Assembly (NCBI GenBank): GCA_039679645.1
Contig: JBDKUO010000005.1
Span: 43,395-107,394, forward strand
Length of the DNA: 64,000 nt
Reading direction: 5' to 3'
Origin: Armatimonadota bacterium
GTDB taxonomy: Bacteria > Armatimonadota > UBA5829
Part shown: piece by piece, positions 26,199 to 34,529 of the stretch
Layout of the letters: the number at the start of each line of letters is the position of its first letter
Position numbering within the stretch: the stretch's first letter is position 1
Notes under the pieces: model-generated
The model's database searches: none
The model's input: only the letters and a program-made list of their open reading frames with translations
Told to the model about the DNA's origin: nothing
Made by a program: the position numbers and the translations under genes

Positions 26199-27530
26199 AT
26201 GATCTTTACAATCAGACTCATAATAATGCTGATAATTGGGGCGCTGATGATCGGCTTTTCAGGCTGGTCCGGGGCGCTTGCGACCGGCGGGATCGTGACA
26301 ATTGCGCTCGCTGTTGTCGCGGCGGCAGGGGAATGGCTGTGGCTCGTGCGTGGTAAGGCAGTAGAGATCACGCGCATCTGCGACGAGAAGCTCTCACTGG
26401 GTGCACCAAACCCCGTGCGCCTGATTCTGCGAAACTCGGACTATCGGGCGCTTAGGGGCATAGTTCGTGAAGAGTATCCGGAAGGATTCGACGCGCGAGG
26501 CAACGTTGCGCCTTTCGCTATGTCCGCCCGGTCCGAGTGGGAGACAACCTACCATGTGCTCCCTCCAAACAGGGGCGACTATGAATTTATGGACATATGC
26601 GTCCGGCTGTTCGGGCCTCTGGGGCTGGTCATCCGGCAGTATAAAATCCCCGCAAGACAGCGCTGCAAGGTCTATCCCAACCTGTTGGATATGCGCAGAT
26701 ATGAGATCGGCCTGAAGCGCGAGCACGCGGTCCAACCCGGGCAGCGGTTCATGCGAATTCGCGGCAGGGGCACAGAGTTCGAGTCACTCAGGGAATACGT
26801 GCCCGATGACGAGTTTCGCGCAGTAGACTGGAAAGCGACAGCGCGCCGCGGCAAGCTGGTGACCAGGCTCTATCAGCAGGAGAGATCGCAGAATATACTC
26901 ATCGTCCTGGACTGCGGGCGGATCATGGGCCCAGTGATAGACGGGCTTACCAGGCTCGACCACAGCATAAATGCATCCATGATGCTCGCGCATGTGGCGG
27001 CGATAAAGGGCGACAAAGTCGGGCTGATGACCTTCGGCGAAGACATCATCAGCTACTCGCCTCCCAGATCGGGCAAGAGCCAGACCCTGAGCCTGCTGCG
27101 TCTCGCCTATAACCTCAAAGACGCCGAAGGTGACTCCAACTACTACCGCGCAGTGCCGTATCTATCGAGAAAATGTACCCGCCGTAGCCTGATAGTCTTC
27201 TTTACTGACCTGGTCGACCCTGAATCTTCAAAGCCTATGATCTCACAGATCGCAAGCCTCACCAGGAAGCACCTGTGCCTGGTCGTTACAATGGCAGACC
27301 CGGCTGTCTCTGATGCCGCACACATAAAAGTGGAAAGTGGAGAGATGAGAGTGGAGAGCGCGGAGGATGCATTCAAGGCAGCAGCAGCCAGGCAGGTCCT
27401 GCAGGCGAGAAAACAGGCAGCCGCACGGCTGGCACGGGCTGGAGCAATTGTGCTGGACGTCCCCCCTGATAAGTTCACGCCATCGGTCATAAACGAATAC
27501 TTGAGCATCAAAGGCAGAGGACAACTCTAG
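26199..27530 (+). CDS. DUF58 membrane protein with vWA-like fold
   Basis: 443 residues from the ATG at 26199, chosen because it starts directly on two transmembrane helices (about 1-20 and 26-45). The DUF58 signature GTEFESLREYVPDDEFRAVDWKATARRGKLVTR is followed by ILIVLDCGR, a vWA-type metal site. Such proteins usually work with MoxR ATPases in envelope processes; none is here. Residues about 378-387 (KVESGEMRVE) are encoded by a dispersed repeat (27330-27359) placed in a loop. The stop overlaps the convergent SpoIIM gene by four bases. Confidence 0.87.
   Translation: MIFTIRLIIMLIIGALMIGFSGWSGALATGGIVTIALAVVAAAGEWLWLVRGKAVEITRICDEKLSLGAPNPVRLILRNSDYRALRGIVREEYPEGFDARGNVAPFAMSARSEWETTYHVLPPNRGDYEFMDICVRLFGPLGLVIRQYKIPARQRCKVYPNLLDMRRYEIGLKREHAVQPGQRFMRIRGRGTEFESLREYVPDDEFRAVDWKATARRGKLVTRLYQQERSQNILIVLDCGRIMGPVIDGLTRLDHSINASMMLAHVAAIKGDKVGLMTFGEDIISYSPPRSGKSQTLSLLRLAYNLKDAEGDSNYYRAVPYLSRKCTRRSLIVFFTDLVDPESSKPMISQIASLTRKHLCLVVTMADPAVSDAAHIKVESGEMRVESAEDAFKAAAARQVLQARKQAAARLARAGAIVLDVPPDKFTPSVINEYLSIKGRGQL
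27330..27359 (+). repeat. GTGGA/GAGAG-word repeat inside DUF58 gene
   Basis: It starts GTGGAAAGTGGAGAGATGAG. A 19-bp core matches the reverse complement of 12769-12796. It is translated in frame within the DUF58 protein. Confidence 0.65.
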
Positions 27531-28504
27531 CATTTAGTATTTTTGATTTGATATTTTATATTTGGCTTGGTGCCGCCGGCGAAGCCTAAATAAGCTATCA
27601 GGCCGATGGCGGTTATGGCTGCAAATGTGAGCTTAGACCATATCGGCAACACGGACGGCGTGATGAAACCCTCTATCGTCCCTGCGACAACAAATAGCGG
27701 GATCGTCCCAGCAAAGAGCCGAAGCGCTTTGCCGGAAGCCAAGCGGATTGCATCAGCGCGGCGCATATTACCCGGCGCAATCATAGCCGAGCCTATCATA
27801 AGTCCCGCACCGCCGCATATAAAAATAGCGACCAGCTCGATTATGCCATGCGGCAGTATATATGACCAGAACCGAGCCCGGCCCATTATAGGCGAAAACA
27901 GCGTAGCGACCACTCCAAGCATCGCGCCGTTCTGGACCATCTCAAACACGGTTATCACACCCGCGCTTATTCCCCCGGCAAATGATAATATACCGACCTT
28001 GATATTGTTTGTCATTATGTAGCTGGACATCTGCGCAGGGTCTGGAATTGGGGACTTGGCATTCCTGACGTCCTTGGCCTGCAGTTTCTCGGGCATGAGA
28101 GTATGAGAGATGCTTGGGTCGGTTATGACCAGATAAGCCGCTCCCGCCCAGCTTGCCATGAATATCAGTGTCGCGACAAGTGTATGCCTGATTGTGGAAC
28201 GAAACAGCGCCGGAAACTCTCTAATAAGAAAGGACCAAAGCCCGCCCACACTTGCGCCGGATGTGGCATAAAGTATACCATGAGCTCGGGCAGCGAGTTC
28301 GTTGAGATAGATCACTAACTCATTGCTTGCGCCCTGGCTGCGAGCGAATGACAGGTCGGATACAACGCCGCGGTACTCCGAGCCGACAGATTCGAGTTCG
28401 GCTCGTGTAAGTGAGCGCAGGCCGCGTGAGCGTATTCGGTCGATCTTATTCGACAGGCTCTGCCAGGACTCTTGTTTGTTTTCTATGTATGAGCGCTCGT
28501 CCAC
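27527..28504 (-). CDS. SpoIIM (stage II sporulation protein M)-family membrane protein
   Basis: 325 residues from the GTG at 28504; a TTG at 28528 is the alternative. A cytoplasmic N-terminal region (about 1-95) is followed by five or six membrane segments (LVATLIFMASWAGAAYLVI, VGILSFAGGISAGVITVFEM, LPHGIIELVAIFICGGAGLMIG, LFAGTIPLFVVAGTIEGF, LTFAAITAIGLIAYLGF). The glycine-rich HGIIELVAI motif marks the SpoIIM/DUF95 family. The last residues (KPNIKYQIKNTKC) are encoded by an A/T repeat, an unusual tail. It usually clusters with DUF58 and RDD genes, as here, although the orientations differ. No ribosome site is seen; TATAAT lies six bases before GTG. Confidence 0.83.
   Translation of the reverse strand: MDERSYIENKQESWQSLSNKIDRIRSRGLRSLTRAELESVGSEYRGVVSDLSFARSQGASNELVIYLNELAARAHGILYATSGASVGGLWSFLIREFPALFRSTIRHTLVATLIFMASWAGAAYLVITDPSISHTLMPEKLQAKDVRNAKSPIPDPAQMSSYIMTNNIKVGILSFAGGISAGVITVFEMVQNGAMLGVVATLFSPIMGRARFWSYILPHGIIELVAIFICGGAGLMIGSAMIAPGNMRRADAIRLASGKALRLFAGTIPLFVVAGTIEGFITPSVLPIWSKLTFAAITAIGLIAYLGFAGGTKPNIKYQIKNTKC
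27532..27565 (+). repeat. TTTAGTATTT repeat encoding the SpoIIM C-terminus
   Basis: Starts ATTTAGTATTTTTGATTTGA. The first 15 bases are identical to 38776-38790. On the minus strand it forms the last eleven or so codons of the SpoIIM-family gene. Confidence 0.6.
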
Positions 28505-28510
28505 GCAGGA

Positions 28511-28516
28511 ATTATA
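28511..28516 (-). promoter_or_regulatory. -10 element adjoining the SpoIIM start
   Basis: TATAAT on the minus strand ends six bases before the GTG at 28504, so the transcript would begin at or next to the start codon. The -35 position (TTCGTA) is weak. Confidence 0.4.
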
Positions 28517-28581
28517 GCACTTAATCAACGAAATACGAAAGTAAGAGGTAATTGCTCAGTCTTCATGAGCATTATTTTCAT

Positions 28582-28657
28582 ATCGTTTGATCGTTGATCG
28601 TCTGATCGTTGATCGTGACGCCTTATTTCAACGATAAACGATACACGATCAAACGAT
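28582..28657. repeat. GATCGTTGATCG repeat, copy 2
   Basis: ATCGTTTGATCGT (28582-28594) and ACGATCAAACGAT (28645-28657) are exact inverted arms. The inner part has further GATCGT words. Related to 23254-23340. Confidence 0.65.
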
Positions 28658-28696
28658 TTTACTCATCGAGAGTGAGCTCTTACAGTAAGAGTGTCT

Positions 28697-28724
28697 GGGC
28701 TCTTAGCTCTCCACTCTCCGCTCT
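28697..28724 (+). repeat. CTCTC-rich leader repeat, copy 2
   Basis: Identical over 28 bases to the minus strand of 2822-2849, begins GGGCTCTTAGCTCTCCACTC. It ends 20 bases before the TTG start of the RDD gene. Confidence 0.75.
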
Positions 28725-28744
28725 GGGCTAATCAGGAGATTGCT

Positions 28745-29512
28745 TTGTCGAGACAAGTAACGGTAGTTACACCCGAAAATGTCAGGATAGAATATGAACT
28801 GGCTGGGCTGGCATCGCGCGCGGGCGCTGCGATTATAGACCTGCTGCTTCAGGGTCTGCTTATATTGGTTGTTATGAGTGTTCGCGTGCTCTTATCCGAA
28901 TATGGCAAGTGGCCGGGGACATCCTGGGCAAACGCGCTGCTGGCAATCGCGTCGTTTGTGATGTGGTACGGATATTACGTCTACTTCGAGACCGCGTGGA
29001 ACGGCCAGTCGCCCGGCAAACGTTACGCCCGAATGCGCACTATACGCGAAGGCGGAATGCCAATAGATTTCGCAAGCGCCGCCGTTCGAAACCTGGTGCG
29101 GATAGTCGATATGATCCCCGGCATTTATCTGGTCGGTTTGATATCCGTCCTCTCAAGCAATAGAAACAAGCGTCTGGGCGATTTCGCGGCAGGCACACTG
29201 GTAGTAAAGGAACGCAGCGAGTGGATGCGGGACCAAGTGAGGCAGAGTCAAGAAGAAGTAACTCCTGCCCAATACCCAGAGGCTGAATATGTGCGCAATA
29301 TCGAGCTTGTCAGCCCGGATGAGTTTGAAGCGATACAGAGATTTGTCGAGCGAAAAGCCGAGTTGGACGAAACCGTACGCGAACAGCTTGCATCCAAAAT
29401 GGCCGCCCCGCTGATGGCTAAGCTGGGGATTGAAGACAATAATCAGATAGGCTATTCCAATATACTTACCGAAATTTACAATAAGTGCATCGCTCAGAGA
29501 GGCATGAGATAA
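28745..29512 (+). CDS. RDD-family membrane protein
   Basis: 255 residues from a TTG start at 28745, preceded by AGGAG at six bases; upstream codons are repeat sequence. The RDD domain (about 15-150) has the family Arg (AGLASRAGAAIIDLLLQG), two or three membrane helices and the Asp-rich NRNKRLGDFAAGTLVV. The C-terminal part (about 165-255) is a soluble charged helical region (QRFVERKAELDETVREQLASKMAAPL). Function is poorly known; members often sit beside SpoIIM and DUF58 genes, as here. Confidence 0.85.
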   Translation: MSRQVTVVTPENVRIEYELAGLASRAGAAIIDLLLQGLLILVVMSVRVLLSEYGKWPGTSWANALLAIASFVMWYGYYVYFETAWNGQSPGKRYARMRTIREGGMPIDFASAAVRNLVRIVDMIPGIYLVGLISVLSSNRNKRLGDFAAGTLVVKERSEWMRDQVRQSQEEVTPAQYPEAEYVRNIELVSPDEFEAIQRFVERKAELDETVREQLASKMAAPLMAKLGIEDNNQIGYSNILTEIYNKCIAQRGMR

Positions 29513-29617
29513 CTCATCTGTGGAACAAGGTTATAGTTGAGGATTTCCGGGTAACATGGTTCCCGGCAGTCTAGATAGTCTTATCGCAACATGCAAATAA
29601 TAGGTCAGTTGTAAACA

Positions 29618-32600
29618 ATGCCACAATCGCCCTCAAATAACTCTGCCATGCAAAAAATTGCAGAGCTGGCCGGATCAAATGGATCGGCTCAAGACATAAT
29701 GCGGCAAATATTCGATATTTCCCGCAATGCTCTGGAAACCGAATCACCTCATAACATCTCACAGACATCCATGCATTCAGATCGCAGGCATCTTGAGGAA
29801 ATAGCGTCCCTTTATGAGGTCGGTCAGGCAATAGACCCGCACGATGTAATGCCGCTGCTGAACACCGTAGTAATGAAAGCCGCAGCAGTGATGGATGCTC
29901 AGACCTGCTCGCTGATGCTTATGGACCCTGACGAGAACGCTCTGATCATCAAGTCCAGCTATGGCCTTGCCGATGACATTGTCCACGGAGCCAGAATCGC
30001 TCTGGGAACCGGGATCGCGGGCAGAGTTGCTCAGACCGGCGAACCAGTGCTTATTGAAGATGTATCGCACGACCCGAGGTTCAAAGACGGTGTAAAGCCC
30101 AGGCCCGGAGTCAGCGGGTCAATGTGCGTGCCTCTTAAGGACGAAGACGGCTACGTAAAGGGTGTTCTGAGCATCAGGCGCCACAAGCCGAAACCTCCGT
30201 TTACCCAGGACGATTTGAAACTCTTCTGTATATTTGCGACCCATGCTTCGCTTGCGATATCCAATGCTCATCTCAACTCAAGGCTCAACCGCAAGATCGA
30301 AGAAATGTCGCGTATATCCGTAGTCCTGCGGGCTATCAACTCCACGCTTGATCTGGAAAACGTGCTCAACCAGATTGTCGAGAGCATCACGGATATTGTA
30401 GGCTTCGACAGGTGCTGCGTATATCTGCTGGATGCCAGGGCAAATGAGTTCATTGCCGGAGCGCGCAAAGGCTACGGCAAAAAGGACCGTATTACCGAGC
30501 GCGTAAAAATCGGCGAAGGCGTAATAGGTCTGGCGGCAAAGGAACAGATCCCGATTTTTTCTCAGGGCTCTCCTTTCGAACCAAATCAACAGGGCGCGGG
30601 CGAGTTTCTGGCGGCTCCGATTGTGGTGCGAGATATGACCATCGGAGTGGTCGTAGCGGACAACTCCCTGAATAACAAAGCAATCGAACCCGAGCATGTC
30701 GATCTTTTGGCGACATTCGTAAGCCAGGCAGGGATCGCAGTAGAAAATGCGCGGCTTTACGAGGCAATGGAGGAGAAATACGCCGAGTTGAATGTCCTCT
30801 ACGAGCACAGCCGGAATATCAGCGCAGCCTACGGCCTGGATAATGCGTCTCAGATGCTGGTGCAGACTTCGGCAAAAGCAGTCGGATGCGACGGCGCAGG
30901 GCTACTCCTTTTCGACACAAAACGCGGGCATCTGGTCCCGAAAGCTTTATCCGGCGGACTTCAACTGCTTGCTTCCGGCATTGAAGCAGCCGCAAAGACA
31001 AAAAAAACAGTCGATTTCGTGCGCGAACTCAAGTCTCCACTGCTGATATCTCCGAAAAATATCAGCAATAATGACAATAACTCAGAGCTGCTGAAAACTC
31101 TTGCGAGAGGCAAGGCTACACTGATGCTTGCCCCGCTTATTGCCGAGGACACGACTATAGGCGCGATCGTGCTCTATAGAAGTAAAGGTGAGGAGTTTCA
31201 GGGCACGGAGCTAAAACTTGTATCCATAATGGCGTCACACGCCGCGACAGTCCTCAAGAATGCCATGACATATGAGCAAAAGATGCGCCAGCGCGTGCTT
31301 GAGATGAGTGCCTTGTACGAATTCTCCAAAAAGATCAGCTCTGCGGCAAACCTCGAAGAGGCTCTCGATTCGATCCTCGCGATTGTATCAGACCTGGCGG
31401 ATTATGATGAAGCGTTTATTTATGCCGTCGACCATGATGCCGGTATTGCCTCGGTAAAGGCGGCCAGATCCCGCGGCGAAAAAGGATCAGTACCGCCGGA
31501 TGAGCGGCTCGATTCGACAAGCGTAATAAGCTGGGCTGTAAGCGAGCAAAAGGCAATCGTCTCACCGGATATCGACATCGACCCGAGGTTCAACACCGAG
31601 CGAATGCACAAGGTCCGCTCTTTGATGGCGATCCCGCTCATTCTCCAGGACGAGGTCGTCGGAGTTATGAGCGTACACAACTACAGCCCGAATCAGTATT
31701 CGGACGATGATGTGCGGGTGCTGTCAATAATCGCAAGCCAGGGCGCAGCGATATATAAAGAGCTTGAAGCCCTCAGCGCTCTCACCAGCTACACAGATAA
31801 TATACTGAGCAGCATTGCCGCGGGAGTCGTCACTCTCGATTCGGACGGCATGATCCTCACATGGAACACTGCAGCCGAGAATATTGTCGGGATCAGCGTG
31901 GAAAGGATCGTAGGGCGTCACTACGAGGAGGCAATGAACTGCCTCAGGGTCGAGGAGTCCGAGAGACAGAGCCTGCAAACGTCAATCGAGCGCGTCTTTA
32001 AGACAGGCGAAACATACCAGGGATATAAACTCGCTTTCCACCCGACCAGCGGCGGTAATGAGGTCTACATAAACGTCAGCGTATCTCAGCTGCTAAACAG
32101 TGCAGGCGAACAGCTTGGTCTGGTTATCATATTTGAAGATATCACCCGTGAGATCAAGATGGAGGACGACTTCAGGCGCATGGGAGAGCTGGCGGCAGTC
32201 GGCCAACTCGCGGCCAGTATCGCGCACGAGCTAAGAAATCCGCTCAGCTCCATAAAGGGCGCCGCGCAGTTCATACAGAAGGAGTATGAGGAGGAACCTG
32301 CGATTGTCGAGTTCCTTGGGATTATCGTCGACGAGGTCAATGGCCTTAACCGGCTCACGACCGAGTTTTTGGATTTCGCCCGGCCCATGCAGCTTGAGCT
32401 CAAACCAACCTGCATCAACGACATCGTCGAAAAGACTCTGCACCTGATGAGCGTGCATATCACAGACAGCAATGTGATCGTCAAAGAGAGCCTGGCGGAG
32501 TCCGTCCCGGAGATTCAGGCAGACGACAGCCAGCTCGAGCAGGTGCTCAAAAATATGATCATCAACTCGCTGCAGGCCATGCCCGAGGGCGGCATGCTCA

Positions 32601-32896
32601 CGATAGAGACCGGAGCAATGCCCACCGGCGGAGCGTATATATCGGTAAGCGATACGGGGGTCGGGATAGCGCAGGATAAGATAGAGCGCATCTTCCAGCC
32701 GTTCTTTACAACTAAGACGAAGGGCACCGGCCTGGGTTTGAGTGTGGTACACAAAATAATCGAAAACCATGGCGGACGAATAGAAGTGTCGAGTAAGCCG
32801 AATAAAGGCACGAAATTCAAGATAGTACTGCCGCGCTCCAGAACCTACTCGACCATTGCAGCGGACTACGATCAAACGATGGAGCGAAGAATGTAG
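29618..32896 (+). CDS. Soluble multi-GAF/PAS sensor histidine kinase
   Basis: 1092 residues with no membrane segment. Domain order: four GAF domains (about 50-215, 225-375, 390-545, 555-715), PAS (about 725-845, LDSDGMILTWNTAAENIVG), HisKA (about 860-925) with the H-box AASIAHELRNPLSSIKG, and HATPase (about 965-1075; N-box LKNMIINSLQAMPEGG, G1 DTGVGI, G2 GTGLGLSVV). It is a cytoplasmic integrator of several small-molecule or redox signals that autophosphorylates on the H-box His. The partner is almost surely the NtrC-type regulator about 400 bases downstream. No GAF ligand can be named. Confidence 0.93.
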   Translation: MPQSPSNNSAMQKIAELAGSNGSAQDIMRQIFDISRNALETESPHNISQTSMHSDRRHLEEIASLYEVGQAIDPHDVMPLLNTVVMKAAAVMDAQTCSLMLMDPDENALIIKSSYGLADDIVHGARIALGTGIAGRVAQTGEPVLIEDVSHDPRFKDGVKPRPGVSGSMCVPLKDEDGYVKGVLSIRRHKPKPPFTQDDLKLFCIFATHASLAISNAHLNSRLNRKIEEMSRISVVLRAINSTLDLENVLNQIVESITDIVGFDRCCVYLLDARANEFIAGARKGYGKKDRITERVKIGEGVIGLAAKEQIPIFSQGSPFEPNQQGAGEFLAAPIVVRDMTIGVVVADNSLNNKAIEPEHVDLLATFVSQAGIAVENARLYEAMEEKYAELNVLYEHSRNISAAYGLDNASQMLVQTSAKAVGCDGAGLLLFDTKRGHLVPKALSGGLQLLASGIEAAAKTKKTVDFVRELKSPLLISPKNISNNDNNSELLKTLARGKATLMLAPLIAEDTTIGAIVLYRSKGEEFQGTELKLVSIMASHAATVLKNAMTYEQKMRQRVLEMSALYEFSKKISSAANLEEALDSILAIVSDLADYDEAFIYAVDHDAGIASVKAARSRGEKGSVPPDERLDSTSVISWAVSEQKAIVSPDIDIDPRFNTERMHKVRSLMAIPLILQDEVVGVMSVHNYSPNQYSDDDVRVLSIIASQGAAIYKELEALSALTSYTDNILSSIAAGVVTLDSDGMILTWNTAAENIVGISVERIVGRHYEEAMNCLRVEESERQSLQTSIERVFKTGETYQGYKLAFHPTSGGNEVYINVSVSQLLNSAGEQLGLVIIFEDITREIKMEDDFRRMGELAAVGQLAASIAHELRNPLSSIKGAAQFIQKEYEEEPAIVEFLGIIVDEVNGLNRLTTEFLDFARPMQLELKPTCINDIVEKTLHLMSVHITDSNVIVKESLAESVPEIQADDSQLEQVLKNMIINSLQAMPEGGMLTIETGAMPTGGAYISVSDTGVGIAQDKIERIFQPFFTTKTKGTGLGLSVVHKIIENHGGRIEVSSKPNKGTKFKIVLPRSRTYSTIAADYDQTMERRM

Positions 32897-32926
32897 GTGT
32901 TAGGTGATAGGTGATAGGTGTTAGGG
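32892..32926 (+). repeat. TAGGTGTTAGG repeat
   Basis: Direct word repeat TAGGTGTTAGGTGATAGGTG and similar, starting at the kinase stop codon. Its reverse-complement words (TAACACCCATCACCC) reappear at 33266-33280. Confidence 0.6.
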
Positions 32927-33060
32927 AAGGGACACCTTTAATTGTATAGTCTGATTTTTATAGTTCGAGGTATTCCGGCCTTATGGCGATCGGCCAGTAT
33001 CCTGTCTCAGGTGTTAATAACTGATAGTGTGAGAACATCCATTCTCCAACACCCAATACC

Positions 33061-33255
33061 CAGGGCAAACGCATCTTAATTTTGTGTTTGGCAAAATGGT
33101 GCCTTTGCGACTAAAGTCACTGCTGTAAATTCACAAAGTCGGCCTCCGCCGACTGAAATCTTAGTGTCCGAAGGGACACTTCGTGTTTTTCTTAGCCGCG
33201 GTTTTAACCGCAGAGGCCAAAACAAGGTGAATAGCATTTTGATGCGTTTGCCCTG
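33061..33255. mobile_element. MITE-like element with 15-bp TIRs and 10-bp target duplication
   Basis: Perfect inverted ends CAGGGCAAACGCATC (33061-33075) and GATGCGTTTGCCCTG (33241-33255). Both sides are flanked by the identical direct repeat ACCCAATACC (33051-33060 and 33256-33265). Inside are three tight stem-loops: AGTCGGC/GCCGACT, AGTGTCC/GGACACT and GCGGTT/AACCGC. No transposase. It interrupts a TAGG-family repeat, and rejoining the flanks restores that word pattern. The inner stems resemble multi-hairpin repeats of other phyla (recollection, not checked). It lies between the kinase and regulator genes. Confidence 0.8.
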
Positions 33256-33288
33256 ACCCAATACCTAACACCCATCACCCATATATGG

Positions 33289-33294
33289 TATGAT
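33289..33294 (+). promoter_or_regulatory. -10 element adjoining the regulator start
   Basis: TATGAT ends six bases before the ATG at 33301, and no ribosome site is visible, so the transcript may be leaderless. The -35 position (TAACAC) is weak. Confidence 0.4.
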
Positions 33295-33300
33295 TTAAGT

Positions 33301-34524
33301 ATGAGTAAGAAAACCGGCAATATCCTCGTCGTGGATGACGAGCCGAACATTAGAAGAGTATTGGAAGCCGTGCTGACCAAGGAAGGCCACAAAGTCCTCA
33401 CCGCCGAAAACGGGCGCAAAGGCAAAGAAGTCCTGCAAAAGAACACTGATGTGGACGTCCTTATCAGCGACCTGATAATGCCCGACATCAACGGCGTCGA
33501 ACTGCTTGCAGCCGCAAAGGAGATCGTCCCGGGTATATCCGTCCTGATGATTACCGCCCATGGCACCATAAAGAGCGCCGTGGATGCGATGAAACTCGGT
33601 GCGCTGGATTATATCCCAAAACCCTTTGACCTCGATGAGATCAAGATCGTGGTCAAAAACGCTCTCGAACGCAGAGGAATGAACCAGGACAGCCGCCCGA
33701 GCGCTCCCAGGCATCACACCGGCAAGAAGACCATAAGCAAGATCGACAACATCGTCGGCAGCTCTCCCGCTATGGAAGAAGTCCTCGAAATGATCGACCG
33801 GGTGAAGGACAGCCGGGCATCCGTGCTCATACGCGGCGAGAGCGGCACGGGCAAGGAAGGCGTGGCAAGAGCGCTGCACTTCGGTTCGGTTCGTGCTAAA
33901 GAGCCGTTCGTGCCGGTGGCATGCGTAGCGCTCTCCGAGCAGCTTTTGCAAAGCGAACTCTTCGGGCATGAGAAGGGATCGTTCACCGGCGCAATCGACC
34001 GCAAAAAGGGCCGGTTTGAGACTGCAAACCATGGCACGCTTTTCCTGGATGAGATCGGTGACATACCGCCCACGGTCCAGATGATGCTCCTGAGAGTGCT
34101 GCAGGAGCGCGAGTTTGAGCGGGTCGGCGGCACAGAGACTATTAAAGTTGATGTGCGAATGGTCACAGCCACCAACCAGCCTTTGGAGAAACTCGTCAAA
34201 GAAGGCAAGTTCAGAGAAGACCTCTTCTACCGGCTGCAGGTCATCACGATAAACATGCCTCCACTGCGAGAGCGTGTCGATGACATACCCCTGCTTATAA
34301 ACCACTTTGTCGAAATGTACGCCGAAGACAATTTCAAAAAGATCGAACACGTAAACCCGGAAGCGCTCGAGATGATGATGCACTACGCCTGGCCCGGCAA
34401 CGTACGCGAGCTTGAAAACACCATCGAGCGGGCGATTGTCCTTGCAGACCAGGACGCCAAATTTATCACCCCAAATCTGTTACCCAAAGCGCTGCGCGAA
34501 GCAGCCGAAAAAATTCGGAGCTAA
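33301..34524 (+). CDS. NtrC-type response regulator lacking the DNA-binding domain
   Basis: 407 residues. Receiver domain (1-120) with phospho-acceptor Asp57 (LISDLIMPD), then a sigma-54 AAA+ domain (about 145-375): Walker A GESGTGKE, a GSFTGA loop (variant of GAFTGA that contacts sigma-54), Walker B LFLDEIGD, and PGNVRELENTIER. The protein stops about 25 residues after that motif, where NtrC proteins carry a Fis-type helix-turn-helix of about 60-80 residues. The next gene starts six bases on, and no helix-turn-helix is seen in other frames. It may activate from solution, as some FleQ- or CtcC-like activators do (family knowledge), or be truncated. Confidence 0.9.
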   Translation: MSKKTGNILVVDDEPNIRRVLEAVLTKEGHKVLTAENGRKGKEVLQKNTDVDVLISDLIMPDINGVELLAAAKEIVPGISVLMITAHGTIKSAVDAMKLGALDYIPKPFDLDEIKIVVKNALERRGMNQDSRPSAPRHHTGKKTISKIDNIVGSSPAMEEVLEMIDRVKDSRASVLIRGESGTGKEGVARALHFGSVRAKEPFVPVACVALSEQLLQSELFGHEKGSFTGAIDRKKGRFETANHGTLFLDEIGDIPPTVQMMLLRVLQEREFERVGGTETIKVDVRMVTATNQPLEKLVKEGKFREDLFYRLQVITINMPPLRERVDDIPLLINHFVEMYAEDNFKKIEHVNPEALEMMMHYAWPGNVRELENTIERAIVLADQDAKFITPNLLPKALREAAEKIRS

Positions 34525-34529
34525 ATAGA

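Noticed and set aside
33080..33110. Sigma-54 promoter near the regulator (TGGCA-like words)
   Set aside because: The spacing to a GC element is wrong, and the words lie within the MITE.
33295..34383. Open frame of about 362 codons antisense to the NtrC-type regulator
   Set aside because: It overlaps a gene with complete receiver and AAA+ motifs and shows no protein-like features.
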